Part shown: positions 49,385 to 61,793 of the stretch, one piece after another | Layout of the letters: each line of letters starts with the position of its first letter | How positions within the stretch are numbered: position 1 is the stretch's first letter | From: Tolumonas auensis DSM 9187 | GTDB taxonomy: Bacteria; Pseudomonadota; Gammaproteobacteria; Enterobacterales; Aeromonadaceae | DNA length: 64,000 bases | Direction: 5' to 3' | NCBI RefSeq assembly: GCF_000023065.1 | Contig: NC_012691.1 | Location: 912,501-976,500 of the forward strand | Notes under the pieces: generated by a model | Told to the model about the DNA's origin: nothing | Seen by the model: only the letters and a program-made list of their open reading frames with translations | The model's database searches: none | Program-made: the position numbers and the translations under genes

Positions 49385-49410
49385 TCATGTTTAAAAAATG
49401 TTAAACATGA
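49385..49410. repeat. Perfect 10-bp inverted repeat upstream of ackA
   Basis: TCATGTTTAA (49385-49394), an AAAATG spacer and TTAAACATGA (49401-49410) are exact complements, 44 bases before the ackA start. It has operator-like size and position and is AT-rich, so it is probably a protein site rather than a terminator. Confidence 0.65.
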
Positions 49411-49620
49411 GCAGAAAATATAGCATATGCTTATGTCAGGAGCCTATCGCTTATCACTTATAGGGGCAATAAACAGGCCCAGAATGAGATGTGTATATTT
49501 TCTGTTAAAAGCTTGTGTTTTAAGGGCGGAAGAATACAGTGGATATTGCTAATTCACAAATAATTCTTATTTACATAAGTGTTTTTTAAAGTTAGATAAT
49601 TGGCGGAAAGGGGGAGCAGT

Positions 49621-50043
49621 ATGAAATCTTTCGGCAAGATTCTGACACAAGGCGCGGATTACTCAGCTGTATGGCCTCTGGAACCTGAACTCGCCAATCT
49701 ATTCCCAGAACAGCGCATTATTTATCTGCTTAATTTGAGTAAGCGGATCATTCCTGCTCTGGTTGTTATCAGTGGTTGCCTTCAAGTACAGTGGGGCTAT
49801 CCGGCTAACTGGCCAACGTTTATTGCCATCAGTCTGTTCGCGCTGAGTTTACCGGTACAGGGATATTACTGGTTGGGGCGCCGGGCTGAGACTTTGTTAC
49901 CACCTTCTTTATCCCGTTGGTATTTTGATATCAACCAGAAGATGAATTGTGCGCCATCAGCTAACCGACCCAGTTATTTTGATTTGGCAAAAACGCTGCG
50001 GAAAGCGTTTGAACAACTGGATCGGGTCTTTCTGTTTCAGTGA
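49621..50043 (+). CDS. yfbV: YfbV (UPF0208) inner-membrane protein
   Basis: The start after GGGGAG gives 140 residues with two central membrane helices at about 42-62 and 67-85. It matches E. coli YfbV in size, in the ALSLPVQGYYWLG motif, and in lying next to ackA in divergent orientation. In E. coli YfbV affects insulation of the chromosomal Ter macrodomain. The 7-codon extension upstream is not conserved. Its stop abuts that of pflA on the opposite strand. Confidence 0.92.
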   Translation: MKSFGKILTQGADYSAVWPLEPELANLFPEQRIIYLLNLSKRIIPALVVISGCLQVQWGYPANWPTFIAISLFALSLPVQGYYWLGRRAETLLPPSLSRWYFDINQKMNCAPSANRPSYFDLAKTLRKAFEQLDRVFLFQ

Positions 50044-50790
50044 TCAGTAATTGGCTTTGATACCGTAAGAGACCAGAATTTCCTTCAGGTGTTCCATTAC
50101 TTCTTTCTTCGGAGGATGAATACCTTCCAGCTCATATTTCTCGCCCATAGCAGTCCATTTATGTTTACCCAGTTCGTGATAGGGCAGCATTTCTATTTTT
50201 TCCACTTTCCCGCCGAGTTCATCGCGAATGAATGCACCTAACGCATGCGCACCGGCATCATCATCACTCCAGCCAGGTACAACGACATAACGTATCCATA
50301 TCGTTTTCCCTTTTTTGGCCAGATAACGGGCAAACTCCAGGCAGTATTTATTGCTGACATGTGTCAGAGGAATATGAATCTCATCATTCATATGCTTGAT
50401 ATCAAGCATAACCAGATCGGTCTGGTCCAATAGCGCATCCAGAGCTTCATCGTAGTGGCGGATAAAACCGTTGGTGTCGAGGCAAGTATGAATGCCTTCT
50501 GCTTTACAGGCTTTGAACCATTCGGTGACAAATTCTTTCTGCAGTGTCGCTTCACCACCCGATGCAGTAACGCCACCACCGGATGCTTTTATAAAATGAC
50601 GGTAGGCCAGCAGATCTTTCATCAGATCATCAACAGTGACTTCCTTACCACCTTCAGTATCCCAGGTATCGCGGTTATGACAATATTTACAACGCATCAG
50701 GCAGCCTTGGAAGAAGGCGATGAAACGGATCCCCGGGCCATCGACCGTTCCGCAAGTTTCAATAGAATGAATACGGCCTTTAATTGTCAT
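50044..50790 (-). CDS. pflA: Pyruvate formate-lyase activating enzyme
   Basis: The 248-residue radical-SAM enzyme creates the glycyl radical in PflB. The 4Fe-4S cysteines are Cys30, Cys34 and Cys37 in [13 protein letters not shown]. The GGG segment [12 protein letters not shown] binds S-adenosylmethionine. It follows pflB by about 145 bases with a terminator in the gap, so it may also have its own promoter. Flavodoxin (FldA at 25994) is its electron donor in E. coli. Confidence 0.97.
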   Translation of the reverse strand: MTIKGRIHSIETCGTVDGPGIRFIAFFQGCLMRCKYCHNRDTWDTEGGKEVTVDDLMKDLLAYRHFIKASGGGVTASGGEATLQKEFVTEWFKACKAEGIHTCLDTNGFIRHYDEALDALLDQTDLVMLDIKHMNDEIHIPLTHVSNKYCLEFARYLAKKGKTIWIRYVVVPGWSDDDAGAHALGAFIRDELGGKVEKIEMLPYHELGKHKWTAMGEKYELEGIHPPKKEVMEHLKEILVSYGIKANY

Positions 50791-50885
50791 AGATAACTCC
50801 AGAATACTTCTTTATTGATGTTCATTTTATTACATATTTATACGCTGAGCACGGAGACATAGTTCAAAGCTGGACATTTATCCAT

Positions 50886-50920
50886 AAAAAAACCCCGGCT
50901 GTTACCAACCGGGGTTTTTC
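50886..50920 (-). terminator. Terminator between pflB and pflA
   Basis: AAAAACCCCGG, an 11-base loop and CCGGGGTTTTT form a strong stem on the minus strand with a T tail, 16 bases after the pflB stop. pflA is downstream, so readthrough or a separate promoter is needed for it. Confidence 0.85.
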
Positions 50921-50935
50921 AGAGAACAGTATTTA

Positions 50936-53218
<2,283 letters not shown>

Positions 53219-53271
53219 TTTTTCATTACCTCTTCGGTATTGATGTATGAACTTCCGATATCAGCACTTGA

Positions 53272-54102
53272 TTAGTGATGACGACGGAAAATGAACCAGT
53301 ATGTAAGACCAACCATAACACCACCGCCAATGATATTACCGATAGTGACTGGGATTAGATTGTTGATAACAAAATTTTGAATTGTCAGATCCGCATATAC
53401 TGACTGCTGGACGCCGATAGAGGTCCAGAATTCAGGTGCTGCAAAATTCTCAATCGCAATGCCGACCGGGATCATGAACATGTTTGCGATACTATGTTCG
53501 AAACCAGATGCTACGAACATCGCGACAGGAAGGATCATGATCAGCGCTTTGTCAGTCATAGTACGACCGCCGAAAGCCATCCAGGTAGCCAGACATACCA
53601 TCAGGTTACACAGAATACCCAAGGCAACGGCTTCGATGAATGTATGATGAATTTTATGCTGTGCTACAGATAAAGCAACTTTGCCCCATTGCCCTTCACC
53701 GGCAGTATATTGGCTGCTTAACATGATTAAGGCCACAATCAGCAGACCGCCAATCAGGTTACCAAAGTATACAATACCCCAGTTCTTGAACATTTGTCCC
53801 CATGTGATGCGCTTTGCAGCACGGGCAACAATAGTCAGGGTTGTTGAAGTGAACAGTTCACCACCGAGCAGAACGCATAAAATCAGGCCCAGAGCGAAAC
53901 AGATACCACCGACCAGCTTATTATTGCCAGTTGACAGGGCCGTGACGTAGAAAACAAATGCGATTGCAATAAAGGCACCGGCTGTGATAGCGAGGGTAAA
54001 TGCTTTAGCGGCGGGTTTAGTTGCTTTACCATGGACAAGGTCTTCTGCCACAGCTGCGATAGCTTCAGGTTTCAGACAATCAAAAGGGGATTCAGCTTTC
54101 AC
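53272..54102 (-). CDS. focA: Formate channel FocA
   Basis: The 276-residue formate/nitrite transporter (E. coli FocA has 285) has six membrane helices and forms a pentamer that moves formate made by PflB. The pore-associated loop AERITWGQMFKNWG-type segment (AAKRITWGQMFKNWG) and NLIGGLLIVA are visible. The start codon is GTG with AGGTG eight bases upstream. Leads into pflB. Confidence 0.96.
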   Translation of the reverse strand: MKAESPFDCLKPEAIAAVAEDLVHGKATKPAAKAFTLAITAGAFIAIAFVFYVTALSTGNNKLVGGICFALGLILCVLLGGELFTSTTLTIVARAAKRITWGQMFKNWGIVYFGNLIGGLLIVALIMLSSQYTAGEGQWGKVALSVAQHKIHHTFIEAVALGILCNLMVCLATWMAFGGRTMTDKALIMILPVAMFVASGFEHSIANMFMIPVGIAIENFAAPEFWTSIGVQQSVYADLTIQNFVINNLIPVTIGNIIGGGVMVGLTYWFIFRRHH

Positions 54103-54136
54103 GGAATTAACACCTGTCAGTCAGATTACTGGGGTA

Positions 54137-54178
54137 ATGATAGCAATAATGATTTCTTTCAAAATTGCTCCAGATCAA
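54137..54178 (-). promoter_or_regulatory. FNR-type class II promoter of focA-pflB
   Basis: On the minus strand TTGATCTGGAGCAA (54178-54165) matches the FNR consensus TTGAT-N4-ATCAA except at one base. A -10 box TATCAT lies at 54142-54137. If transcription starts at 54130, the FNR centre is at -41.5, the exact class II position. Confidence 0.7.
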
Positions 54179-54288
54179 ATCTCGCCGGTCATCATGTAAT
54201 TTTATTACATTTAACGCTGTTTTGCCTGACTGCTATTTGCGCAATTCGCTTGTTTTTATTGTGTTAAAAAAATTTACAATTGTTACAG

Positions 54289-54308
54289 GGCCAGTGTTAT
54301 CTGGCCCA
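54289..54308. repeat. Hairpin between ycaO and focA
   Basis: GGGCCAG, a TGTTAT loop and CTGGCCC form a 7-bp GC stem 57 bases beyond the ycaO stop codon on the minus strand. The tail lacks a continuous T run nearby, so it may be a weak ycaO terminator. Confidence 0.5.
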
Positions 54309-54364
54309 GATTGATTAATTAAATTAATAAAATCAATTAATTATTTAATAATTACCACTTATTG

Positions 54365-56119
54365 CTATATATTAAATATATCTTTTGCTTTCTGGAGTTT
54401 AGCATAAGCTTGCAACAATTTCTGGTGGTTTTTGAAAGTTTGCAACGTGGAATCAGCAGCTTGCAGACCCAGAAAGCGCTCAGAGCCCTCAATATGCCCC
54501 CATGCCTGACGCACGGTTTCTTCGCCAAACATATGATTGAACGCTATGCGATATTGTTCTGCATCCCGATCTTCACTAAGGAACAGCTCAATGCTTGCAT
54601 TCAGACAGCGGAAGAACAATGCCCGTTCTTCAGTAAAGACAGAACTGTTGAAGTCGAGTGTCCAGCCAGCCCACTCCTGAGCCAGTTCCAGTTCACCAGC
54701 AGCCAGTGCTAACAGGCATTTCAGTTCGCCGATTCGCAGTGTGTGCCAGCCCGTTCCTTTATCCGCTGCGATCCCCAGTAATTCACGGACACGGGTTTGA
54801 TCATCAAAACCTTCTTCATCCAGCTGATCGAACAGGGCCAGATAGTCTTCTTGTTCCCATGCACTCCCCGGCAGGCTGAGGATCGTATCACGCAGATGAC
54901 TTCCCATATTGTTGTTAGCATACAGCAGGTCTTCTGCCGGATAGATATCTGACATGCCTGGAACCAGAATCCGGCAGGCATAGACGCCAAGATGCTCATA
55001 GTCTGCAATGTATACGGGCTGTTTCATCTCATCAAAAATGGCCAGTAATCCGTGGAACTCTTGTTCCGTTGTGCCGGAGAAATCCCAGTCTGCAAATTCA
55101 TAGTCGGCATCATCTTTAAACAGATCCCAACTGATCAGACCGGAGGAATCAATGAAATGAGTTTCCAGATTATGCTGGTCAGCAACATCATCATTATTAA
55201 AGGAAGGGGGAGCGAAGACATCCAGATCTTTGAGTCCGCGACCTTGCAGTAATTCAGTCACTGTCCGTTCAAATGCCACTTCAAATTGCGGATGTGCACC
55301 AAACGATGCAAAACAAGTGCTGTTTTGTGGATTAAACAAGACAACACAGATGACCGGGAACTGACCACCTAATGAGGCGTCATAACAGAAAATCGGGAAT
55401 CCTTCTGTTTCCAGCGTGTGGATGGACTCTTTTATAGCAGGGAATCGTTCGATGACACTGGCCGGGATGGCGGGAAGGCTGATGGCTTCACGGATAATTT
55501 TATTTTTTACATAACGCTCAAAAACTTCTGATAATGCCTGTGTTCTGGCTTCAGTTACGGTATTGCCAGCACTCATGCCGTTGGAAACATATAAGTTACC
55601 GATGATATTCATCGGAATATAAACTGTCTGCTGATTATCCTGACGTACAAAAGGCAGGGCACAGATACCGCGTTCATCATTACCGGATTGCAGATCGATT
55701 AGCATGTCTGCAGTCAATTCTTTTTCCGGATCGTAATAATTCCGGGTAAATTCATCAAGCAGGCCTTCAGGGAACTTGCCATCTTCAGGCACTGAAAACC
55801 ATTTTTCATTTGGGTAATGAACAAACGGGCTGTTGGCAACTTCATTGCCTAAGAAAAAATCAGCAAAAAAGTAGTTCGTTGATAGTCGTTCAAAATATTC
55901 GCCTAATGCTGACGCTAATGCCGCCTTTTTAGTCGCACCTTTGCCATTGGTAAAACAAAGAGGGCAATCCTTATCCCGAATATGAACAGACCAGACATTA
56001 GGTACAGGATTAAGCCACGAGGCCTCTTCGATATTAAAACCTAAAGCTTGTAATTTATTCTGGAAGCGGTCGATAGAGTCTTCCAGTGCGGCATCTTTAC
56101 CTGGGATGAAGGTTTGCAT
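54365..56119 (-). CDS. ycaO: YcaO ATP-dependent domain protein
   Basis: The 584-residue protein matches E. coli YcaO (586) over its whole length, including GKGATKKAALASALGEYFERLST, GLSEVFERY-like LSEVFERYVKN and the C-terminal TPR-like part. YcaO enzymes use ATP to activate amide backbones; E. coli YcaO promotes RimO-dependent methylthiolation of ribosomal protein S12. It is not part of a thiazole/oxazole peptide cluster: no precursor peptide or dehydrogenase is beside it. It lies upstream of focA, as in E. coli. Confidence 0.95.
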   Translation of the reverse strand: MQTFIPGKDAALEDSIDRFQNKLQALGFNIEEASWLNPVPNVWSVHIRDKDCPLCFTNGKGATKKAALASALGEYFERLSTNYFFADFFLGNEVANSPFVHYPNEKWFSVPEDGKFPEGLLDEFTRNYYDPEKELTADMLIDLQSGNDERGICALPFVRQDNQQTVYIPMNIIGNLYVSNGMSAGNTVTEARTQALSEVFERYVKNKIIREAISLPAIPASVIERFPAIKESIHTLETEGFPIFCYDASLGGQFPVICVVLFNPQNSTCFASFGAHPQFEVAFERTVTELLQGRGLKDLDVFAPPSFNNDDVADQHNLETHFIDSSGLISWDLFKDDADYEFADWDFSGTTEQEFHGLLAIFDEMKQPVYIADYEHLGVYACRILVPGMSDIYPAEDLLYANNNMGSHLRDTILSLPGSAWEQEDYLALFDQLDEEGFDDQTRVRELLGIAADKGTGWHTLRIGELKCLLALAAGELELAQEWAGWTLDFNSSVFTEERALFFRCLNASIELFLSEDRDAEQYRIAFNHMFGEETVRQAWGHIEGSERFLGLQAADSTLQTFKNHQKLLQAYAKLQKAKDIFNI

Positions 56120-56250
56120 TTGCGAATTCCAAGTGTTGATAAATTGTTAAAACACAGCTGTTGATCATAAGCTGCAAAGCCGCTTATGTCACTCTTCCTG
56201 CGAGTTGCCGGTTGTTTGACTGTTTCATGCAAAAATTTTGATAAAAATAC

Positions 56251-56278
56251 TTGCAGCAGCGCGCTGCATCCGTATTGT
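56251..56278 (+). promoter_or_regulatory. Promoter of asd with a palindrome across it
   Basis: TTGCAG (56251-56256), 16 bases and TATTGT (56273-56278) form a sigma-70-like promoter 42 bases before the ATG. TGCAGC, five bases and GCTGCA (56252-56268) form a palindrome over the -35 and spacer, a possible repressor site. Confidence 0.45.
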
Positions 56279-56319
56279 GAAGCGATATGTTTTGATCAGT
56301 AATCCAAGCAGGAATGGAA

Positions 56320-57438
56320 ATGAAAAAAGTAGGACTAATTGGTTGGCGTGGTATGGTGGGTTCGGTTCTGATGAGCCGGATGATTGAAGAAAACGACTTC
56401 AGCAAGATCGATCCCGTATTTTTTACTACCTCTCAGGCCGGTCAGGAAGCACCGAAATTCACAGGTAAACCTGCTGGCGTGCTGGAAGATGCATTCAATA
56501 TTGATGCGCTGAAAGCAATGGACATCATCATTACCTGTCAGGGTGGTGATTACACGAAAGAAGTTTATCCAAAACTGATGGCCGCTGGCTGGAGTGGTTA
56601 CTGGATTGACGCTGCATCTACACTGCGTATGGAAGAGAACGCGATTATCGTTCTGGATCCGGTAAATGGTCAGGTCATTGATAATGCGCTGAACAAAGGC
56701 ATCAAAACTTACGTCGGCGGTAACTGCACAGTCAGTCTGATGCTGATGGGTTTAGGCGGTTTGTTTGCCAACAATCTGGTGGAGTGGGTTTCTTCTTCTA
56801 CTTATCAGGCAGCTTCAGGTGCCGGTGCACGTCATATGCGTGAACTGTTACAGCAGATGGGTGCCCTGCGTGATGTGGTCGCAGCCGAACTGGCCGATCC
56901 GGCTTCTGCGATTCTGGATATCGAACGCAAAGTGACGGCAGCCATGCGCGCCGATGCATTCCCTACGTCTCAGTTTGGTGCTCCGCTGGCAGGCAGCCTG
57001 ATCCCATGGATCGATGTGCCGTTGGCTAATGGTCAGAGCAAAGAAGAGTGGAAGGGGATGGCTGAAACCAACAAGATCCTCGGTCTGCCGACGGCAGGTA
57101 TCCCGGTAGATGGTAATTGTGTGCGTATCGGTGCACTGCGGTGCCATAGCCAGTCGTTCACTATCAAGCTGAAAAAAGATGTGCCATTGACTGATATTCA
57201 TCAGATGCTGGCAGCACACAATGATTGGGTTCGCGTGATCGAGAATGATCGTGCTATCACTGTTAAAGAACTGACTCCGGCTGCTGTTACAGGCACTCTG
57301 AATGTACCTGTTGGTCGTCTGCGTAAAATGAATATGGGTCAGGACTTCCTGTCTGCATTCTCGGTAGGTGATCAGCTGTTATGGGGCGCAGCCGAGCCGT
57401 TGCGTCGTATGCTGAACATTCTGCTGGCGAAAGCATAA
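56320..57438 (+). CDS. asd: Aspartate-semialdehyde dehydrogenase
   Basis: The ATG at 56320, six bases after AGGA, is chosen over the one at 56314, giving 372 residues. The NADP-binding motif is GWRGMVGSV near 8-16, and the catalytic Cys136 lies in [10 protein letters not shown]. Asd makes aspartate semialdehyde from aspartyl phosphate, feeding lysine/diaminopimelate, threonine and methionine. It is of the gammaproteobacterial type. It stands alone between ycaO and rlmN with its own terminator. Confidence 0.97.
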   Translation: MKKVGLIGWRGMVGSVLMSRMIEENDFSKIDPVFFTTSQAGQEAPKFTGKPAGVLEDAFNIDALKAMDIIITCQGGDYTKEVYPKLMAAGWSGYWIDAASTLRMEENAIIVLDPVNGQVIDNALNKGIKTYVGGNCTVSLMLMGLGGLFANNLVEWVSSSTYQAASGAGARHMRELLQQMGALRDVVAAELADPASAILDIERKVTAAMRADAFPTSQFGAPLAGSLIPWIDVPLANGQSKEEWKGMAETNKILGLPTAGIPVDGNCVRIGALRCHSQSFTIKLKKDVPLTDIHQMLAAHNDWVRVIENDRAITVKELTPAAVTGTLNVPVGRLRKMNMGQDFLSAFSVGDQLLWGAAEPLRRMLNILLAKA

Positions 57439-57463
57439 TTCAGCGCGCTATTCAGTAAATGCT

Positions 57464-57494
57464 AAACGCACTGCTTCGGTGGTGCGTTTTTGTT
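57464..57494 (+). terminator. asd terminator
   Basis: AAACGCACTGC, a TTCG tetraloop and GTGGTGCGTTT pair with two G-T pairs, followed by a T-rich tail, 25 bases after the asd stop. Confidence 0.85.
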
Positions 57495-57612
57495 TTAGTG
57501 ATAACCATTGCTGGTTAAAATATGAACAGATATATGTTATCCTGACTCTGGTCTTCCCACCCTAAACTTTGTACAATCCGCGCCCTTCTCTACACAGGTC
57601 ACTGAGGCATCC

Positions 57613-58734
57613 ATGAGCGAAAATAAAGTCAATCTGCTGGATTTTGATCGTAACGCATTACGTGCATTTTTTGCCGATGAACTGGGCGAAAAAGCATTTC
57701 GTGCCGATCAGATCATGAAGTGGATCTACCATTTTGGCTGTGATGATTTTTCACAGATGACCAATGTGAATAAAGCATTACGTGAAAAACTGGCCCGGAT
57801 TGCTGAAATCAGGGCGCCAGAAATCAGTACTGAACAACGTTCTTCTGACGGTACGATTAAATGGGCTATGCGGGTCGGTGATCAGGAAGTTGAAACCGTG
57901 TACATCCCGGAAGCCGATCGTGCGACACTTTGCGTGTCATCTCAGGTCGGTTGTGCTCTGGAATGTAAATTCTGTTCAACCGGGCAACAAGGGTTTAACC
58001 GTAACCTGACGGTGTCCGAAATTATCGGCCAGGTATGGCGCGCTGCACAGGTGGTTGGTTTTCCTAAAGATACCGGTAAACGAGTCATCACCAACGTAGT
58101 TATGATGGGGATGGGCGAGCCATTACTGAATCTGTCTAATCTGGTACCGGCTCTCAGTCTGATGATGGAAGATTTTGGATTTGGCCTATCTAAACGCCGT
58201 GTGACAGTCTCTACATCCGGCGTAGTTCCTGCGTTAGATAAACTGGGTGATATGATTGATGTGGCTTTAGCCATCTCATTGCATGCGCCGAACGATAAAC
58301 TGCGTTCAGAAATCATGCCGATCAACGATAAATACAATATTCAGGAATTCCTGGGTTCTGTGCAGCGTTATTTAAGCAAATCAAATGCTAATCATGGCCG
58401 CGTTACCGTTGAATATGTGCTGCTTGATCATGTGAACGATGACATGGAGCATGCTCGTGAACTGGCTGAGCTGTTAAAAGATACGCCAAGTAAGATAAAT
58501 CTGATCCCATTTAATCCGTTCCCGAGCAATCCATATGGAAAACCGAGCAACAGTCGTGTTGATCGTTTCTCTAAAGTGCTGATGGAATACGGTTATACCG
58601 TCATCGTGCGTAAAACACGTGGCGATGATATTGATGCCGCCTGTGGTCAGCTGGTAGGTGATGTAATCGACAGAACGAAACGAACCATGAAAAAACGGAT
58701 GCAAGAGCAGGAGATTTCCGTCAAAATGCTTTGA
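57613..58734 (+). CDS. rlmN: Dual-specificity 23S rRNA/tRNA m2A methyltransferase RlmN
   Basis: The 373-residue radical-SAM enzyme methylates C2 of A2503 in 23S rRNA and A37 of certain tRNAs. Cluster-binding cysteines are Cys114, Cys118 and Cys121 in [11 protein letters not shown]. The second catalytic Cys is near the C-terminus in [12 protein letters not shown]. It opens the string rlmN-pilF-rodZ-ispG-hisS-yfgM-bamB, conserved in E. coli and relatives. Confidence 0.97.
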   Translation: MSENKVNLLDFDRNALRAFFADELGEKAFRADQIMKWIYHFGCDDFSQMTNVNKALREKLARIAEIRAPEISTEQRSSDGTIKWAMRVGDQEVETVYIPEADRATLCVSSQVGCALECKFCSTGQQGFNRNLTVSEIIGQVWRAAQVVGFPKDTGKRVITNVVMMGMGEPLLNLSNLVPALSLMMEDFGFGLSKRRVTVSTSGVVPALDKLGDMIDVALAISLHAPNDKLRSEIMPINDKYNIQEFLGSVQRYLSKSNANHGRVTVEYVLLDHVNDDMEHARELAELLKDTPSKINLIPFNPFPSNPYGKPSNSRVDRFSKVLMEYGYTVIVRKTRGDDIDAACGQLVGDVIDRTKRTMKKRMQEQEISVKML

Positions 58735-58760
58735 AATCCAGTTCGTTAATGTACTGAGAA

Positions 58761-59537
58761 ATGAAAAGAAATCTTCCTCTACTCTGGGCAGCGATAATAG
58801 CGCTGTCCGGATGTGTCACCGAAACAACAATTATTGGCAAGAATTCTGTACAGCAAGAGAATTCAATAGACAATGCCGCTGCCGCCAAGACGCGTATTCA
58901 GCTTGGTATGGGGTATCTGAATAAAGGTCAGATGGCTCCTGCAAAATATAACTTTGAAAAAGCTATTGAGCTGGCACCTGATAGTGCCGATGCTTATTTG
59001 GCGATGGCTCATTATTACCAGGCTGTCGGTGATAAAGTCTCAGCTCAGAAAGCCTATGAAAAGTTAATGTCTGGTCATGGTAATAATCCGGATGTCCTGA
59101 ATAATTATGGGGCATTTTTATGCCGTAACCGTAACTATTCCGAAGCTGATGAAATGTTCATGCGGGCTGTTGCTCAGCCTCATTATCTGAGAATGGACGA
59201 CAGTTATGAAAATGCCGGTGTCTGCGCTTTACAAGCCGGCAAGAAAGAGAAAGCTCTGGAATATTATCGACTTGCTCTCGGCTACAATCCGCATAAAGTA
59301 AAATTATTGCTTGATCTAGCCGAAATGGCTTTAAATGCAAATAATCCAACAGAGGCAGAATCATGGTTAAGTACATATCGTAAAAAAGCCACTGATACTC
59401 CGCAAAGTTTGTGGCTGAGTATTCGTACTGCACAAGCGCAGGGGCGGATAGCTGATAGCCATATTTTCGGCCAGACTCTGGTTCAACAATTCCCATCCTC
59501 GATCCAAACGAAAAGATATCAGAACAATGACTACTGA
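58761..59537 (+). CDS. pilF: Type IV pilus biogenesis/stability lipoprotein PilF/PilW
   Basis: The 258-residue protein has a lipoprotein signal ending ALSGC (Cys18) and TPR repeats: IQLGMGYLNKGQMAPAKYNFEKAIELAPDSADAY, then AYLAMAHYYQAVGDKVSAQKAYEKL-like units (each about 34 residues) across 43-240. Family members anchor at the outer membrane and promote PilQ secretin assembly. E. coli carries an equivalent gene at this position. Whether this organism has type IV pili cannot be seen from the window. It overlaps rodZ by 11 bases. Confidence 0.9.
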   Translation: MKRNLPLLWAAIIALSGCVTETTIIGKNSVQQENSIDNAAAAKTRIQLGMGYLNKGQMAPAKYNFEKAIELAPDSADAYLAMAHYYQAVGDKVSAQKAYEKLMSGHGNNPDVLNNYGAFLCRNRNYSEADEMFMRAVAQPHYLRMDDSYENAGVCALQAGKKEKALEYYRLALGYNPHKVKLLLDLAEMALNANNPTEAESWLSTYRKKATDTPQSLWLSIRTAQAQGRIADSHIFGQTLVQQFPSSIQTKRYQNNDY

Positions 59538-60558
59538 ACAGCGTCATGAGACAGCCCAGCTAACGCCGGGCACAATACTAAAAACGGCACGTGAACAAAG
59601 AGGTTTGAGTCAGCAGGATGTTGCTCATCGTCTTAATCTGCGTATTTCATTAATTCGCGATATAGAGGAGGATCGTTTTGATCAGAAAACGGCCAGCACT
59701 TTTACCCGCGGGTATCTGAAAACTTACGCTCGTTTTGTCGGAGCGAATGAAGAAGCCGTTGTCGCTGCCTATGATGGTCTCGGTTTGGATGACAAAAAAT
59801 ACAGTGAAATGTATAGCTTCTCCGGGCGGACACAGCGTGAGGCCAGTGAACACCGGGTTCGTCTTATTTCCTGGGTGTTATGTATAGGTCTTATTGGATT
59901 AGGTGGTACCTGGTGGTGGTTACAACCAACAGAAGAACCAGTACCGACCAGCATTAATGAAGCCGGCCAGTTAGTTGTTAAAGCGGTTAACGAGGCTGCA
60001 CTGGCTGTTAACCCGGTTAGTTCGGCAACATCAGTTGCAACTGAATCTTTGCCGGTGCCAACTATTCCGGATGTTATGAATACCAGTTCTTCTGCGGTAC
60101 CGGCTAGTGCTGATGTAGCCGAAGAAAATGACACAGAAGGACAGGCACCAACGGTGCTTACTGATACAGCCGTGGATGCGGAAGCGCAGGAACAGTCAGC
60201 AGTTGTACCGGCACCAATGGTTGCAGCTGTAGCAGCGACTTCGGCTGCAGCATCCACTGCGGTCAGTACGGCCGCCAGCACAGAAGAAACCGCAGTTGCT
60301 GTAGATCCGTCTGTTGCGCTGCAGTTACAGTTTAAGGAGACCTGCTGGCTGAGAGTTACCGATGCTACAGGTAAATCCATACTGGAAGGGACTAAAAATG
60401 CTGGTGATAAAATCAGTCTGAGTGGCAAAGAGCCGTTCAGTCTGACCATTGGTGCGCCCCGGGCTGTTTCTATCTATTTCCACGGACAGGAAGTTGATAT
60501 GTCGTCCTATATCCGTCAGGGTGTAGTTGCTCGTTATAAGTTACCGTTGAAGAATTAA
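59527..60558 (+). CDS. rodZ: Cell-shape protein RodZ
   Basis: The 343-residue protein has an N-terminal helix-turn-helix domain (about 13-85, GTILKTAREQRGLSQQDVAHRLNLRISLIRDIEEDRF region), a juxtamembrane basic region, one membrane helix at about 112-131, and a long Ala/Ser/Thr/Val-rich periplasmic linker at about 135-255. It ends in a small beta domain (DUF4115) after 265. RodZ links MreB to the peptidoglycan machinery. The linker is of low complexity. It overlaps pilF and precedes ispG by three bases. Confidence 0.95.
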   Translation: MTTEQRHETAQLTPGTILKTAREQRGLSQQDVAHRLNLRISLIRDIEEDRFDQKTASTFTRGYLKTYARFVGANEEAVVAAYDGLGLDDKKYSEMYSFSGRTQREASEHRVRLISWVLCIGLIGLGGTWWWLQPTEEPVPTSINEAGQLVVKAVNEAALAVNPVSSATSVATESLPVPTIPDVMNTSSSAVPASADVAEENDTEGQAPTVLTDTAVDAEAQEQSAVVPAPMVAAVAATSAAASTAVSTAASTEETAVAVDPSVALQLQFKETCWLRVTDATGKSILEGTKNAGDKISLSGKEPFSLTIGAPRAVSIYFHGQEVDMSSYIRQGVVARYKLPLKN

Positions 60559-60561
60559 TTC

Positions 60562-61689
60562 ATGACTCAGCATGTATCACCTATTAAACGCCGGATCAGT
60601 AAGCAGATCATGGTAGGAAATGTACCGGTTGGCGGGAATGCCCCGATATCGGTACAGTCGATGACGAACACGTTGACCACTGATGTGGCGGCTACTGTGG
60701 CACAAATCCAGGCTCTGCAGCGCGTCGGGGCAGATATTGTACGAGTGTCTGTACCGACAATGGATGCTGCTGAGGCTTTTAAACTGATCCGTCAGCAAAT
60801 ATCCATTCCGTTAGTGGCCGATATTCATTTTGATTATCGTATTGCGCTGAAAGTTGCTGAGTATGGTGTCGATTGTTTACGTATTAATCCCGGTAATATC
60901 GGTAAAGAAGATCGTATTCGTGCGGTAGTTGATTGTGCCCGCGATATGAATATCCCGATCCGCATTGGTGTGAATGGTGGTTCGCTGGAAAAAGAGTTGA
61001 TGGATAAATACGGTGAGCCTACTGCAGAGGCGCTGGTTGAATCAGCTATGCGTCATGTGGACATACTGGATCGCCTCAATTTCGATCAGTTCAAAGTCAG
61101 CGTTAAAGCATCCGATGTTTTTCTGGCAGTCGATGCATATCGTTTATTGGCAAAGCAAATTGAACAGCCATTACATCTGGGGATCACAGAAGCTGGTGGT
61201 TTCCGTGCCGGTGCGGTGAAATCTGCTATTGGTCTGGGAATGTTACTGGCGGATGGTATCGGTGATACGCTGCGTGTCTCGCTGGCAGCCGATCCAGTGG
61301 AAGAGATCAAAGTTGGTTTTGATATTCTGAAGTCACTGCGCATCCGTGCCCGCGGTATTAACTTCATTGCTTGTCCGACCTGTTCCCGTCAGGAATTTGA
61401 TGTAATTGGTACAGTCAATGCGCTGGAACAACGACTCGAAGATATCATCACTCCGCTGGATGTTTCTATTATCGGTTGTGTAGTTAACGGCCCGGGTGAA
61501 GCACTGGTTTCTGATCTTGGCTTGGCTGGTGCTAATCGCATGAGTGCACTGTATGAAAACGGTGAACGAGTCGGTCGTCTGGATAACAATGAACTGCTGG
61601 ATCAATTAGAGGCTCGTATCAGAGCCAAAGCGTCACAGCTTGATCAGGAAAAGCGTATTCCGATCACGATCAAGCAGCACGAGGAATAA
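60562..61689 (+). CDS. ispG: 4-hydroxy-3-methylbut-2-enyl diphosphate synthase IspG
   Basis: The 375-residue 4Fe-4S enzyme of the MEP isoprenoid pathway reduces 2-C-methyl-D-erythritol cyclodiphosphate. The cluster cysteines are Cys271, Cys274 and Cys306 (ACPTCSR and [10 protein letters not shown]), one residue later than in E. coli. The TIM-barrel N-terminal half has [11 protein letters not shown]. In E. coli it takes electrons from flavodoxin, also encoded here. Confidence 0.97.
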   Translation: MTQHVSPIKRRISKQIMVGNVPVGGNAPISVQSMTNTLTTDVAATVAQIQALQRVGADIVRVSVPTMDAAEAFKLIRQQISIPLVADIHFDYRIALKVAEYGVDCLRINPGNIGKEDRIRAVVDCARDMNIPIRIGVNGGSLEKELMDKYGEPTAEALVESAMRHVDILDRLNFDQFKVSVKASDVFLAVDAYRLLAKQIEQPLHLGITEAGGFRAGAVKSAIGLGMLLADGIGDTLRVSLAADPVEEIKVGFDILKSLRIRARGINFIACPTCSRQEFDVIGTVNALEQRLEDIITPLDVSIIGCVVNGPGEALVSDLGLAGANRMSALYENGERVGRLDNNELLDQLEARIRAKASQLDQEKRIPITIKQHEE

Positions 61690-61793
61690 GTCCGGATATT
61701 ACATATACGCGCTGCCTGTGGGCGGGTTGTACCTGCCTTTTGAAACTATCTATAATGCGGGCAGCTTTTGCATTAAAAAATTTGAGAATTATT

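Noticed and set aside
54365-56119. RiPP biosynthesis cluster around ycaO
   Set aside because: The protein is the housekeeping YcaO; no precursor peptide, dehydrogenase, or E1-like partner is adjacent.
56120-56319. Lysine riboswitch before asd
   Set aside because: The leader is only about 40 bases from the predicted start, too short, and the conserved lysine riboswitch motifs are missing.
61740-61793. Extended start of hisS
   Set aside because: The conserved HisS N-terminus begins at the GTG at 61794; the extra residues are not conserved.
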